This document shows, piece after piece, positions 1 through 10,678 of a stretch of DNA of 64,000 nt. Position 1 is the stretch's first letter. Every line of letters begins with the position of its first letter. The notes under the pieces were generated by a model. That model had not been told where the DNA came from, ran no database searches, and was given only the letters and a program-made list of their open reading frames with translations. Location: NCBI GenBank assembly GCA_022826245.1, contig JAJDVG010000031.1, positions 1 to 64,000 on the forward strand. The letters are read 5' to 3'. The position numbers were made by a program, and so were the translations under genes. This DNA is from Gammaproteobacteria bacterium (GTDB lineage: Bacteria > Pseudomonadota > Gammaproteobacteria > Steroidobacterales > Rariloculaceae).

Positions 1-13
1 CTTATGGTTCGCA

Positions 14-166
14 CTCCGGTGCGGGGAGTTGCACTACCGGTCGCGCTCCGGTGCGGGGAGTTGCGCTACGGGCCGCTTGAAACACGCCGTGAATACATCC
101 ATGTAGGCTCCGCGCGCGCATCCCTGCGCGCGAGGGTTTCAAGCGGCCCGTGATGCGCCTCCCCTT
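14..166 (+). repeat. Dispersed palindromic repeat, copy A (with partial tandem copy)
   Basis: Copy of a repeat also found near 14.3, 49.9 and 51.4 kb. Perfect 15-bp arms lie at 69-83 and 136-150. Between them is a smaller stem at 113-120/125-132 with loop TCCC. The outer ends read GGTGCGGGGAG on the left and CTCCCCTTGG on the right. The left end is partly duplicated: 24 nt at 14-37 recur at 46-69 with one mismatch (period 32). No coding potential is seen. It resembles a REP/BIME- or MITE-like intergenic element; no transposase is in the window. Confidence 0.85.
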
Positions 167-234
167 GGTTCATCGCGGACTTGCGGTTGGTGTTGATGAC
201 GCGGGGGAGCGAGTGCGACATGCAGGTAGAATAG

Positions 235-1207
<973 letters not shown>

Positions 1208-1233
1208 GGGACGGGGACTGCCGACGCCAGGCC

Positions 1234-1890
1234 TTACTGGCGCATGTCCAGCTCGTGTTCCGTGAGGCTCGCCTGGAACGACGCTCTGGAAAACACCTCG
1301 TCCATGTAACGCTGAATCGGCCGCGCCTTGTTCGGCAACGCGATGTCGAACAGCGGCAGGCGCCAGAGAATGGGCGCGATCGTGCAATCCACGAGCGAGA
1401 ACTCGTCGCTCAGGAAAAAACGCTTGGCGAGGAAGATGTCGGCGCTCGACAGGATGCTCTCTTCCAGAGCCTTGGCCTCGCCGCCGGCAAGCCTGGCCGC
1501 CGCCTTGCCGCCCGCCGGCTTGCGGTCGCCCGCCCGGACGATCGCGTCTGCGCGCTCGTACCAGTCCTTTTCGATCCTGAAGAGCGCCAGACGAAAATGG
1601 GCGCGCGTGACGGGGTCGACAGGCATGAGCGGAGGATGCGGGAATCGCTCGTCGAGGTATTCCATGATGACCCGGGAGTCGTAGAGCACGAGATCCCGAT
1701 CGACCAGCGTCGGCACGCTGTTGTAGGGATTGAGATCGAGCAAGTCCTCGGGCAGGTTGCCTTGTTCGACGTCCGCGATGTCGATGCTGATGTTCTTCTC
1801 GGCGAGCACGAGACGGGTGCGATGGCTCCACGCGTCGGTCGGACTGGAGAACAGGGTCATCACCGAGCGACGGTTGGAAATTACCGCCAT
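1234..1890 (-). CDS. sspA: Stringent starvation protein A (GST-fold)
   Basis: The 218-aa protein has a glutathione S-transferase fold: a thioredoxin-like N-terminal half (MTLFSSPTDAWSHRTRLVLAEK, then NPYNSVPTLVDRD with the cis-Pro loop) and an all-helical C-terminal half. SspA binds RNA polymerase and promotes acid, starvation and virulence gene expression; it is not thought to be a GST enzyme. The start at 1890 (MAVISNRR) is preferred over an in-frame ATG at 1905 because a strong GGGGGAG ribosome binding site ends 6 nt before it. It sits 46 bp after petC and 26 bp before sspB, as in Pseudomonas. Confidence 0.93.
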   Translation of the reverse strand: MAVISNRRSVMTLFSSPTDAWSHRTRLVLAEKNISIDIADVEQGNLPEDLLDLNPYNSVPTLVDRDLVLYDSRVIMEYLDERFPHPPLMPVDPVTRAHFRLALFRIEKDWYERADAIVRAGDRKPAGGKAAARLAGGEAKALEESILSSADIFLAKRFFLSDEFSLVDCTIAPILWRLPLFDIALPNKARPIQRYMDEVFSRASFQASLTEHELDMRQ

Positions 1891-1936
1891 ACAAATCTCC
1901 CCCAAAATCGATGGGCAGGAACGAACACGTACGTGA

Positions 1937-2725
1937 CTATGTTACGTCCTTCCAGATTTCCTTCTTGAGCATCCAGGCGATCACGAGAAACACGAGCAGG
2001 AACGCGATGACGCGAACGCCGAGCGCTTCCCGGGCGAGTTGCGTCGGATCCCCGATGTAATCGAGAAAATTCACGATGTCCCGAATGACCTGGTCGTACT
2101 CGCGCGCATCGAGTTGCCCCGCGCTGAGCTGTTCGAAGCGGCTGAAGACTTCCTCGCCGCCGTGCGCCTCGTCGACCTCGAATACGGCCCGGTTGATTCC
2201 CTGCAATTCCCACAGCACATGGGGCATCGCGGTGTTCGGAAGCACGAGGTTGTCGACGCCCGTCGGGCTCGCAGGCTCGGCGTAAAAGCTCTGCAGGAAA
2301 GTATAGACATAGTCCGTGCCGCGGCTGCGGGCGATCAGCGACAGATCCGGCGGTGCGATGCCGAACCAGCGGATCGCATCCTCCGGGCGCATCGAATTGG
2401 TCATCGTGTCGAAGGGCTGTTCGCCCGTGAACATGAGATTCTGCACGACCAGGTCTTCGCTGAGTTCAAGGTCTTCGGCCAGCCGGTTGTAGCGGACGTA
2501 TTGCGCCGAGTGGCAGCCGAGACAGTAGTTGACGAAGTACATCGCGCCCCGCTGCAGCGAAGCCGTGTCGGCGACATCGTTGCCGGCCGGATCGAGCGCC
2601 GCCTCGTGCTGAGCCGACGCGGCCGCGGCGAACATCCAGACCGCCAGCACGGCCAGGCGACCGGCAGCGCGCCGCGCCGCGCCCGCTGCGGCTGTGGCCT
2701 GCGCTCGTCGATGACCGCCGGTCAT
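1937..2725 (-). CDS. petC: Ubiquinol-cytochrome c reductase, cytochrome c1
   Basis: This 262-aa protein is the c-type haem subunit of the bc1 complex (complex III), passing electrons from the Rieske protein to soluble cytochrome c in the periplasm. An N-terminal signal peptide ends near AAASAQ (about residue 39). The haem-binding CLGCH follows at about residue 69, and a C-terminal membrane anchor (FLLVFLVIAWMLKKEIWK) closes the protein. The start codon at 2725 overlaps the petB stop in an ATGA, indicating translational coupling. It is the third gene of petABC. Confidence 0.95.
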   Translation of the reverse strand: MTGGHRRAQATAAAGAARRAAGRLAVLAVWMFAAAASAQHEAALDPAGNDVADTASLQRGAMYFVNYCLGCHSAQYVRYNRLAEDLELSEDLVVQNLMFTGEQPFDTMTNSMRPEDAIRWFGIAPPDLSLIARSRGTDYVYTFLQSFYAEPASPTGVDNLVLPNTAMPHVLWELQGINRAVFEVDEAHGGEEVFSRFEQLSAGQLDAREYDQVIRDIVNFLDYIGDPTQLAREALGVRVIAFLLVFLVIAWMLKKEIWKDVT

Positions 2726-3978
2726 TTCGTCACTCTGATGGGCACGGGCTTCGTCTTCTCCAGGCTCGTGTAAAACGGCATCAGGATGAAAAAGCCGAAG
2801 TAGAGCACCGAGAAGATTCTGGAGAACGTCGTGTAGAGCCCCGTGGCGGGCTGCAGGCCAAGATAGCCCAGCGCAAGGAAACTCACGGCGAAGATCGTGA
2901 GCGCCGTCTTGTAGACCCAGCTTCGGTAGCGCACCGACTTCACGCGGCAGCGGTCGAGCCACGGCATGAACACCGGCAGCAGCACGGCGGCGCCCATCAG
3001 GACGACGCCGAACAGCTTGTCGGGGACCGCGCGCAGAATCGCGTAGAACGGCGTGAAGTACCACACCGGAGCGATGTGCTCGGGCGTCTGCAGCGGATTC
3101 GCCGGTTCGAAGTTGGCATGTTCGAGGAAATAGCCGCCCATGTCCGGCGCAAAGAACACGACGGCCGAGAAGATGATGAAGAACACGATGATGATGACGA
3201 GGTCCTTGCTCGTGTGATACGGATGGAACGCGACGCCGTCGAGCGGCTTCCCGCTTGCATCCTTGTGCTCCTTGATCTCTATGCCGTCAGGATTGCCCGA
3301 GCCGACTTCGTGCAGCGCCATGATGTGGACCACGACGAGGATCACGAGGATCAGCGGCACCGCGATCACGTGAAACGCGAAGAACCGGTTCAGCGTGATG
3401 TCGGAGATGTAGAAGTCCCCGCGTATCCATTCGGCGATGCCCTCGCCGACGACCGGCACGGCGCCGAAGAGCGACACGATGACCTGCGCGCCCCAGTAGG
3501 ACATGTTGCCCCAGGGCAGCAGGTAGCCGAAAAAGGCCTCCGCCATCAGGCAGAGGTAGATGAACATGCCGATCAGCCAGACGAGTTCTCTCGGCCGCTT
3601 GTACGACCCGTACATGAAGCCGCGGAACATGTGCAGATAGACGACGATGAAGAACGCCGAGGCTCCGGTCGAGTGCAGATAGCGAATGAGCCAGCCCCAG
3701 TCGACGTCCCGCATGATGTATTCGACCGACGCGAACGCTTCTTCCGCGGACGGCTTGTAGTTCATCGTCAGGAAGATGCCCGTGACGATCTGCAGGACCA
3801 GCACGACGGTCGCGAGCACGCCGAAGCCGTACCAGAAGTTGAAGTTCTTCGCGGCGTAATATTCGGTGGCGTGTTCCCTGATGAGCTTCGTCATCGGGAA
3901 GCGCGCATCGATCCACGCGACGAGCGCGCCGAACCGTCGATTCACCCGACCGCCCATGTCCGCTGCCGAACTCGCCAC
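2722..3978 (-). CDS. petB: Ubiquinol-cytochrome c reductase, cytochrome b
   Basis: The 418-aa polytopic protein is cytochrome b of the bc1 complex, holding the two b haems and the quinol oxidation and reduction sites. The family order is visible: WYGFGVLATVVLVLQIVTG in the first helix, GYLLPWGNMSYWGAQV, later the quinol-site region around PVWYFTPFYAILRAVP (the PEWY segment reads PVWY here), and about eight hydrophobic helices. The start is a GTG at 3978 lying directly against the TAA stop of petA. Full-length single-gene type, as in most Gammaproteobacteria. Confidence 0.95.
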   Translation of the reverse strand: MASSAADMGGRVNRRFGALVAWIDARFPMTKLIREHATEYYAAKNFNFWYGFGVLATVVLVLQIVTGIFLTMNYKPSAEEAFASVEYIMRDVDWGWLIRYLHSTGASAFFIVVYLHMFRGFMYGSYKRPRELVWLIGMFIYLCLMAEAFFGYLLPWGNMSYWGAQVIVSLFGAVPVVGEGIAEWIRGDFYISDITLNRFFAFHVIAVPLILVILVVVHIMALHEVGSGNPDGIEIKEHKDASGKPLDGVAFHPYHTSKDLVIIIVFFIIFSAVVFFAPDMGGYFLEHANFEPANPLQTPEHIAPVWYFTPFYAILRAVPDKLFGVVLMGAAVLLPVFMPWLDRCRVKSVRYRSWVYKTALTIFAVSFLALGYLGLQPATGLYTTFSRIFSVLYFGFFILMPFYTSLEKTKPVPIRVTK

Positions 3979-4569
3979 TTACGCGATCCCCGCGTCGGCC
4001 CCGATGAGTAGCGTGCTGTCGTTGACGTAGCGGTACGGCGGCACGGGCAGATTCGTCGGCGCCGGCACGCCGGCAAACACGCGCCCGGCCAGATCGAACG
4101 TCGATCCATGGCATGGGCAGTAGAAGCCGCCGCCCCAATCGGCGCCGAGATCCGCGGGCGCGACCTCGAACCGCGGAAGCGGCGCGCAGCCGAGATGCGT
4201 GCAGACGCCCTCGACGACGAGAAAGCGCGGCTGGACGCTCCGATGGTCGTTGCGCGCGTAGCCGGGCTGGATGGATTCGGCCGAGTCCGGATCGGCGAGC
4301 AGATCGGCGTCGCGGCCGAGCATACCGAGCATCTCCTCGGTACGGTGCACGACGTAGATCGGCCGGCCACGCCACTCGACCTTGAGCACGGCGCCGGGCT
4401 CGAGTTTGCTCACGTCGACTTCGACCGGTGCGCCGAGCGCCTGCGCCCGAGCGCTCGGGCGAAACGAGGAGACGAACGGCACGGCCGCGGCAACGGCCCC
4501 GACGCCGCCCGTGACGGCCGTGGCGGCGGTCAGAAAATGCCGCCTCGTCAGTCTCTCGCCTCGTGTCAT
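3979..4569 (-). CDS. petA: Rieske iron-sulfur subunit of the bc1 complex
   Basis: This 196-aa protein carries the Rieske [2Fe-2S] cluster that accepts electrons from ubiquinol. The N-terminus MTRGERLTRRHFL has a twin-arginine motif followed by a hydrophobic membrane anchor, as expected for Tat-inserted Rieske proteins. Cluster ligands are visible in CTHLGC and CPCHGS. The start at 4569 was preferred over an upstream in-frame GTG because AGGAG lies 6 nt before it. First gene of petABC-sspAB on the minus strand. Confidence 0.95.
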   Translation of the reverse strand: MTRGERLTRRHFLTAATAVTGGVGAVAAAVPFVSSFRPSARAQALGAPVEVDVSKLEPGAVLKVEWRGRPIYVVHRTEEMLGMLGRDADLLADPDSAESIQPGYARNDHRSVQPRFLVVEGVCTHLGCAPLPRFEVAPADLGADWGGGFYCPCHGSTFDLAGRVFAGVPAPTNLPVPPYRYVNDSTLLIGADAGIA

Positions 4570-4694
4570 TGACCGCTCCTGCACGGAGAGGGCCGGGCAG
4601 CGGCAGCTCTCGCGATCAGTTTACTCTGTGATCGTTTGCGGTGATGGCGCCGCGCTTCCTGCGCGGGCGCAGCGCAACGTCGTCGATTCGTTGC

Positions 4695-4717
4695 GGCGGC
4701 GCATTATACACGCCGCC
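4695..4717 (-). promoter_or_regulatory. Candidate petABC promoter -10 inside an inverted repeat
   Basis: Within the 309-bp gap between petA and the divergent protease gene (4570-4878), the minus strand carries a perfect TATAAT at 4708-4703. It is flanked by a 7-bp inverted repeat (GGCGGCG 4695-4701, CGCCGCC 4711-4717). The -35 is weak (TGTTCA-like around 4730-4725). This would give a leader of about 125 nt for petA. The inverted repeat over the -10 could be an operator. The rest of the gap shows no coding sequence. Confidence 0.4.
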
Positions 4718-4878
4718 CCGAGAGCATGAACACCGCGCATGGCGGCCTGCCAGCCCGGCGCGAAAAACGGCCCGTGGAATACACCGCGCGGCGCAATCTG
4801 CGATACTGTCGCAAGCTGACGCAATGCAGGCAGTTCCCCCGGTGTCGCGGACCCTCGGGAACGCCGTGTCGAATAACC

Positions 4879-5967
4879 GTGAAGTACATCCCGGATCCTC
4901 GGAAAGCCGCCAGTTTCATCGTACGGTCGGTCGTCGTCGGGCTCGCCGTCGCGTTTCTCGTCGTGCTCGTGAGGCCCGATTTCATCGCTCCGCCTGCCGA
5001 GGCGCCGAGCGCTCCGGCAAGCGGTTTTGCCGACGCCGTCGCGGTGAGTTCGCCGGCTGTCGCGAACGTGTACACCGAGCGCACGCTGACGCCGCCGGGC
5101 TTTGCCGCCGGCAGGGCGCTCAGAGGCGGCTTCCTCGGTTCCGCCGTCGTCATCGATCAGGAAGGCTACCTCGTCACGAACTGGCACGTGATCCAGGGCG
5201 CGGACGAGATTCGCGTTCAGCTTGCCGACGGGCGCGTGGCGGTCCCGGAGATCGTCGGCAGCGATCCCGAAACGGAACTCGCCTTGCTGAACATCGATCT
5301 CCCCGATCTGCCGAGCATCGAGCTCGGGCGGTCCGACGAACTTCGGGTCGGCGAAGTCGTACTTGCGATCGGCAATTCGCTGGGCCTGAGCCAGACCGTG
5401 ACGATGGGCATCGTCAGCGCGACGGGCCGCGGCCAGCTCAACGTGGCCGTGTTCGAGGACTTCATCCAGACGGACGCGGCAATCAACATCGGCAATTCCG
5501 GGGGCGCTCTCGTCAACAGCCGCGGGCAGCTCGTGGGCGTCAACACCGCGGTCACGAGCTCTGCGTCGCGCGATCAGGCGCCTCCGGAAGGGATCGGCTT
5601 CGCGATTCCCGTCAATCTCGTCCGCGGCGTGATGGCCCAACTGATCGAGCACGGCCGTGTCATTCGCGGCTACCTCGGCGTCGAAGTCACGGACCTCTCC
5701 AGCCGCGACGCGGCCGTGCGCGGAATCGACGGATCCGCGGTCCGGGTCCTTTCGGTGACCGGACCGGCCGAGACGGCGGGACTGCGCCCGGGCGACGTGT
5801 TGACTCACGTCGCCGGGCAGCGTGTATTCAACCGGCAGCAGGCCATGAACATCGTCGCGAGCACGCAGCCCGGGGAGCGCATTGAAGTGCGGGCAATTCG
5901 GCTCGACGGCAGCGCGGTCGACACCGTTGCAGTGCTCGAAGATCGTTCGCGGCAGGACGGCAGTTGA
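4879..5967 (+). CDS. DegS/AlgW-like periplasmic serine protease (PDZ), Asp-to-Glu in triad
   Basis: The protein (about 362 aa from GTG 4879) has one N-terminal transmembrane anchor (SFIVRSVVVGLAVAFLVV), an S1C trypsin-like domain and one C-terminal PDZ domain (about residues 260-350). This is the architecture of DegS/AlgW, which start the sigma-E envelope stress cascade by cutting the anti-sigma factor. His103 (TNWHVI) and Ser207 (GNSGGAL) are present. The position of the catalytic Asp (family TDLAVL) reads TELALL, giving Glu133, with normal 30- and 74-residue spacings. Family INPGNSGG reads INIGNSGG. The start is uncertain: the frame is open from 4726 but no clear ribosome binding site was found. 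In Pseudomonas algW lies in this region near murA. Confidence 0.85.
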   Translation: MKYIPDPRKAASFIVRSVVVGLAVAFLVVLVRPDFIAPPAEAPSAPASGFADAVAVSSPAVANVYTERTLTPPGFAAGRALRGGFLGSAVVIDQEGYLVTNWHVIQGADEIRVQLADGRVAVPEIVGSDPETELALLNIDLPDLPSIELGRSDELRVGEVVLAIGNSLGLSQTVTMGIVSATGRGQLNVAVFEDFIQTDAAINIGNSGGALVNSRGQLVGVNTAVTSSASRDQAPPEGIGFAIPVNLVRGVMAQLIEHGRVIRGYLGVEVTDLSSRDAAVRGIDGSAVRVLSVTGPAETAGLRPGDVLTHVAGQRVFNRQQAMNIVASTQPGERIEVRAIRLDGSAVDTVAVLEDRSRQDGS

Positions 5968-6016
5968 GCCGGGCAAGCCGTCGCGGCGACGCAGGCACAA
6001 GGAAACCGGCAACGCA

Positions 6017-7000
6017 ATGGCAACGGATGCCGCCATCCGCCTGAAGGGCGTCACCAAGGCGTTCGGCGAGATGCAGGCCGTGGACAGCCTGGACCTCGAG
6101 GTCCCCGTGGGCGGTCTCTACGGGTTCATCGGGCCCAACGGCGCGGGCAAGACGACTTCGATCCGGATGATCATGTCGATCCTCTTTCCGGATTCGGGCG
6201 AGGTCGCGGTCCTGGGGCAGGCTTCAGCGCTCGACGCCAAGGACCGGATCGGCTACCTGCCCGAGGAGCGCGGCCTTTACCGGAAGATGAAGGTGCGCCC
6301 CTTCCTGCGCTACGTGGCGCGGCTCAAGGGCCTTCACGGCTCCGATCTCGACAGGCGGATCGCCGGATGGCTGGCACGCGTCGGGCTCGCCGGCATCGAA
6401 TCGAAGCGCTGCGACGAACTCTCGAAGGGGATGTCCCAGAAGGTCCAGTTCGTATCGGCCGTGATTCACGAGCCGGATCTGCTGATCCTGGACGAACCGT
6501 TCAGCGGCCTGGACCCGGTCAGCATGAGGGTGCTTCGCGACCTGATCCTCGCGGAGCACGCACGGGGCACGACGATACTGTTTTCGACCCACGTCATGCC
6601 GCAGGCGGAGGAGATCTGCGAGCACGTCATCATGATCCACAAGGGCCGGAAGGTTCTCGACGAGTCAGTGCCGGCGATCCGCAATCGCTTCGACCCGCGG
6701 GCCATTCAGTTCGAGCCGCTCGATCCCGGAGCCGATACCGGAGCGCTCACGTCGATCCCTGACGTGGAAGGCGTGACCGACGGCGAGAGAGGGCTGGAAG
6801 TGCTGCTGAGGGACGGCACGGACCCGGTCGCGGTCATGCGCAGCGTCATGGATGCCGTGCCCGCCGCGCGCGTCGAGCTTTCCCGGCCCAGGCTCGAGGA
6901 CGTGTTCATCGGCCTCGTCACCGACAGCGCATCCGGCGAGGACGCACAGCATCTGCGGGCGGAACTGCAGGACGCCGAACACTCGGGGACCCCGCAGTGA
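6017..7000 (+). CDS. ABC transporter ATP-binding protein, NatA type
   Basis: A 327-aa ABC ATPase with Walker [10 protein letters not shown], a signature motif reading LSKGMSQKVQF, and Walker B LLILDEPFSGLDPV followed by the switch His (STHVMPQAEE). The C-terminal DUF4162-like extension (about residues 230-310) and pairing with a seven-helix permease point to NatAB-type exporters, which expel sodium, lipids or drugs; the substrate cannot be told from sequence. The start at 6017 (MATDAAIRLKGV) fits the family; AGGA lies about 13 nt upstream. Its stop overlaps the permease start (GTGA). Confidence 0.88.
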   Translation: MATDAAIRLKGVTKAFGEMQAVDSLDLEVPVGGLYGFIGPNGAGKTTSIRMIMSILFPDSGEVAVLGQASALDAKDRIGYLPEERGLYRKMKVRPFLRYVARLKGLHGSDLDRRIAGWLARVGLAGIESKRCDELSKGMSQKVQFVSAVIHEPDLLILDEPFSGLDPVSMRVLRDLILAEHARGTTILFSTHVMPQAEEICEHVIMIHKGRKVLDESVPAIRNRFDPRAIQFEPLDPGADTGALTSIPDVEGVTDGERGLEVLLRDGTDPVAVMRSVMDAVPAARVELSRPRLEDVFIGLVTDSASGEDAQHLRAELQDAEHSGTPQ

Positions 7001-8367
7001 ATCGCATCGTGCAGATCGCGATTCGCGACTTCCTGGCCGTAGTCATGACCAAGGGTTTCATCATCGGCCTGCTGATCATGCCGGCCTTCCTGGCCGTGTC
7101 GATCATCGTCTTCCCGCGATTCATCGACGGCGGCAGCTTCCAGGTCGAAGGCGAGTATGCGGTCGTCGACCCGACCGGGGCGGTCTTCCCCGAAATGGAC
7201 GCGCTCCTCGATCCTCGAACGATTTCCGAGCAGCGGATCGAGGAGTTCCGCCAGCGGCTGGACCAGGCGCCGGAGTTCCTGCGTGGAGTTGCAGGAACGG
7301 CCCTCGAGCAGGCAATGATCGAGGAACTCGGGCTCGCCCCCAACGTCCGTTTGCTGCAGCGGCCGGCGGACACCGACGTCGAAGCCGAGAAGGCGTGGCT
7401 CAACGAAGCTTCCGACGGGCTGCGCCACACCGCCCTGATCGTCGTTCACGAGAACGCGGTCGAAGCGGCGGGCTCGGACCCGGGGTTCGGTAGCTACGAT
7501 CTCTTCGTCGCGCCCAACCTCGACGACCGGGATCTGAGCTTCATCCACACGACCATTCGCGACGCGATCATCAACGCGCGCGTGTCGCGGCAGTCGCTCG
7601 ACAGGGACGCGCTCGAGTCCGTTTTGCGCGTGGCGCGGCCGTCATCCATTACGGTCCGTCCGGATGCCGAGCAGGACACGATGCCCGGACTCAACTTCAT
7701 GCTGCCCATGGCATTCGTCATCCTGCTGTTCATGGGGCTCATGACCGGCAGTGGGACGATGCTGACGTCGATGATCGAGGAAAAGTCGAGCCGCGTCGTC
7801 GAGATCCTGCTGTCGGCGGTCTCGCCGATGGAGCTCATGGCCGGCAAACTCCTGGGCAGCGTCGCGGTCAGCCTGGTCGCGATGGGCCTCTATCTCGGGA
7901 TCGGCCTCATCGCGCTGTCCTCGCTTTCGTTGTTCGGACTGCTGGATCCCCGGCTCATCGTCTACCTCATGATCTTTTTCCTGATCGCTTTCTTCGTGGT
8001 CGGGTCCCTGTTCCTCGCGATCGGAGCGTCGGTCAACGAATTGAGCGAGGCGCAGCAACTGCAGATGCCGGTGATGCTGCTCGTCCTGAGCCCCATGCTG
8101 CTCTGGCCCCTGGTCTCGCGCGATCCCAACTCGACGCTGGCCGTCGTGCTGAGTTTCCTGCCGCCCGTCAATCCCTTCTTCATGCTCATGCGCATGGCGT
8201 CGACCCAGCCGCCGCCGTTGTGGCAGGTCTGGCTCTCTATCGCGGTGGGCGCCGCTTCCGTGGCGGTCGCGGTCTGGGTGGCCGCCAAGGTGTTCCGGAT
8301 CGGCCTGCTGATGTACGGCAAGCCGCCGAACTTCCGGACGCTGCTGCGTTGGGTGCGCCAGGCCTGA
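6997..8367 (+). CDS. ABC-2 type permease, NatB family
   Basis: This 456-aa membrane protein begins with one transmembrane helix (GFIIGLLIMPAFLAVSIIVF). A large extracytoplasmic domain (about residues 45-225) follows, then a cluster of six helices from MPMAFVILLFMGLM onward. This is the ABC2_membrane_3 layout of NatB. The conserved MIEEKSSRVVEILLSAVSP loop after the second helix is typical of the family. It is translationally coupled to the ATPase by a GTGA overlap. The pair sits between the DegS-like gene and murA, where Pseudomonas has hisGDC. It converges on murA with 42 bp between stops. Confidence 0.88.
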   Translation: MNRIVQIAIRDFLAVVMTKGFIIGLLIMPAFLAVSIIVFPRFIDGGSFQVEGEYAVVDPTGAVFPEMDALLDPRTISEQRIEEFRQRLDQAPEFLRGVAGTALEQAMIEELGLAPNVRLLQRPADTDVEAEKAWLNEASDGLRHTALIVVHENAVEAAGSDPGFGSYDLFVAPNLDDRDLSFIHTTIRDAIINARVSRQSLDRDALESVLRVARPSSITVRPDAEQDTMPGLNFMLPMAFVILLFMGLMTGSGTMLTSMIEEKSSRVVEILLSAVSPMELMAGKLLGSVAVSLVAMGLYLGIGLIALSSLSLFGLLDPRLIVYLMIFFLIAFFVVGSLFLAIGASVNELSEAQQLQMPVMLLVLSPMLLWPLVSRDPNSTLAVVLSFLPPVNPFFMLMRMASTQPPPLWQVWLSIAVGAASVAVAVWVAAKVFRIGLLMYGKPPNFRTLLRWVRQA

Positions 8368-8409
8368 AACGCCGCGGGGCCTGGGCGACGCAGGGTTCGG
8401 CGCGAGTTC

Positions 8410-9681
<1,272 letters not shown>

Positions 9682-9924
9682 TCAGTCGGCCGCGGACTGC
9701 AGTTCCTCGGGTGTGAACGTCTTGACGGCCAACGCGTGAATCTCGCGGCCGACGTAGCTGCCGATGGCGCCGTACACCATCTGGTGCCGTTGCACGCTGC
9801 GCTTGCCGGCGAACCGCTCGCTGATCACGACGGCTTCGTAGTGACCCTGGCCGTCCGTGCGGACTTCGGCGCGCGCGCCGTCGATCCCCTGCTCGATCAA
9901 TTTCGTTATGTCGTTTGGATCCAC
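9682..9924 (-). CDS. ibaG: BolA-family protein IbaG (YrbA)
   Basis: This 80-aa protein is a BolA-like fold member of the IbaG/YrbA subgroup, which binds Fe-S clusters or haem together with monothiol glutaredoxins and affects acid tolerance and envelope integrity. Family features include GxGHYEAVVISERFAGKR and QMVYGAIG. The start is a GTG at 9924. Immediately upstream of murA on the same strand, the standard arrangement. It faces lptC across a 182-bp divergent gap. Confidence 0.92.
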   Translation of the reverse strand: MDPNDITKLIEQGIDGARAEVRTDGQGHYEAVVISERFAGKRSVQRHQMVYGAIGSYVGREIHALAVKTFTPEELQSAAD

Positions 9925-10106
9925 CGCCTCTTCCGTTCAGCACCGGCCTGCCGTCGACCGGCGTGTAGTCTAGCAGCCTGCGGTGGAAGTCTCGCTGTAT
10001 GGGGCGAAACGCCCGGCCGAAGACGGCCGATCGACCGACGATGCATCCCTCACGGCATGGCGTACAATCGAAGTTACGATTCGAAGCGCGTACTGCGTAA
10101 CGCGAC
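9925..10106. promoter_or_regulatory. Divergent ibaG/lptC promoter region
   Basis: This 182-bp gap separates the ibaG-murA and lptCAB-rpoN-hpf operons. On the plus strand TACAAT at 10063-10068 is a candidate -10 about 39 nt before lptC, without a clear -35. Pseudomonas has the mla, kdsD and kdsC genes in this place; none is present here. Confidence 0.3.
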
Positions 10107-10673
10107 ATGCACCTGAATGCGCAAAACTCGGCCGTCTACATCGTGCTTGGCGCGGCCGCCCTGGTGACCTGGCTCGCCAGCCGCCCGGATGCCGACGTGC
10201 CGGACGCCGCGGGCCCGCCGGCGGAGGCGCCGCCAGGCTACTACCTCGAGGATGTCGTGCTGCTCGGCACCGACGAGGCGGGCGCCGTCCTCTACCGAAT
10301 CGTCGCGGGCAGGGTCGAGGAGGCCGGCAGCGAGCGTCGGCTGGAGCTCAGCGATGTCCGCGTGCAGTACCACGAAAACGAGGACGTGGCCTGGCTCATC
10401 GAGGCCGAGCGGGCGGCCGCGCCGAACGACCAGTCGTATCTCGAGTTGCGTGGCAATATCCGGGTGACGAACTCCGAAAACGCGCCTACGGGGCAAGTCG
10501 TGATAGAAGCGGACGAGCTCCTCCTCGAGCCTGAGCGGTACATGGCGAGCACCGATTCGTCCGTCACCGTGTCGTTCGAGGGAAACCGGCTCGAAGCGAT
10601 CGGGCTTGCGGCGGACTTCAGGGACGACAGGCTCGAGCTTCGTTCAGGCGTACATGGACGGTTCGAGCCCTAG
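10107..10673 (+). CDS. lptC: LPS export protein LptC
   Basis: The 188-aa bitopic protein has one N-terminal transmembrane helix (SAVYIVLGAAALVTWLA) and a periplasmic beta-jellyroll. LptC links the inner-membrane LptB2FG exporter to the LptA bridge. The motif YYLEDVVLLGTDEAGAVLYRI matches the opening of the LptC fold. The next gene, lptA, begins 5 bp after its stop, and lptB follows, giving the classic lptC-lptA-lptB-rpoN-hpf order. No clear ribosome binding site precedes the ATG. Confidence 0.9.
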   Translation: MHLNAQNSAVYIVLGAAALVTWLASRPDADVPDAAGPPAEAPPGYYLEDVVLLGTDEAGAVLYRIVAGRVEEAGSERRLELSDVRVQYHENEDVAWLIEAERAAAPNDQSYLELRGNIRVTNSENAPTGQVVIEADELLLEPERYMASTDSSVTVSFEGNRLEAIGLAADFRDDRLELRSGVHGRFEP

Positions 10674-10678
10674 ACCGC

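Noticed and set aside
4621-6057. 478-codon open frame opposite the DegS-like gene
   Set aside because: Antisense shadow with no domain; the plus-strand protease is supported by conserved motifs.
10060-10090. tRNA T-loop-like sequence (ACGATTCGAAGC) upstream of lptC
   Set aside because: No acceptor, anticodon or D stems can be built around it; it lies in a short divergent promoter region.
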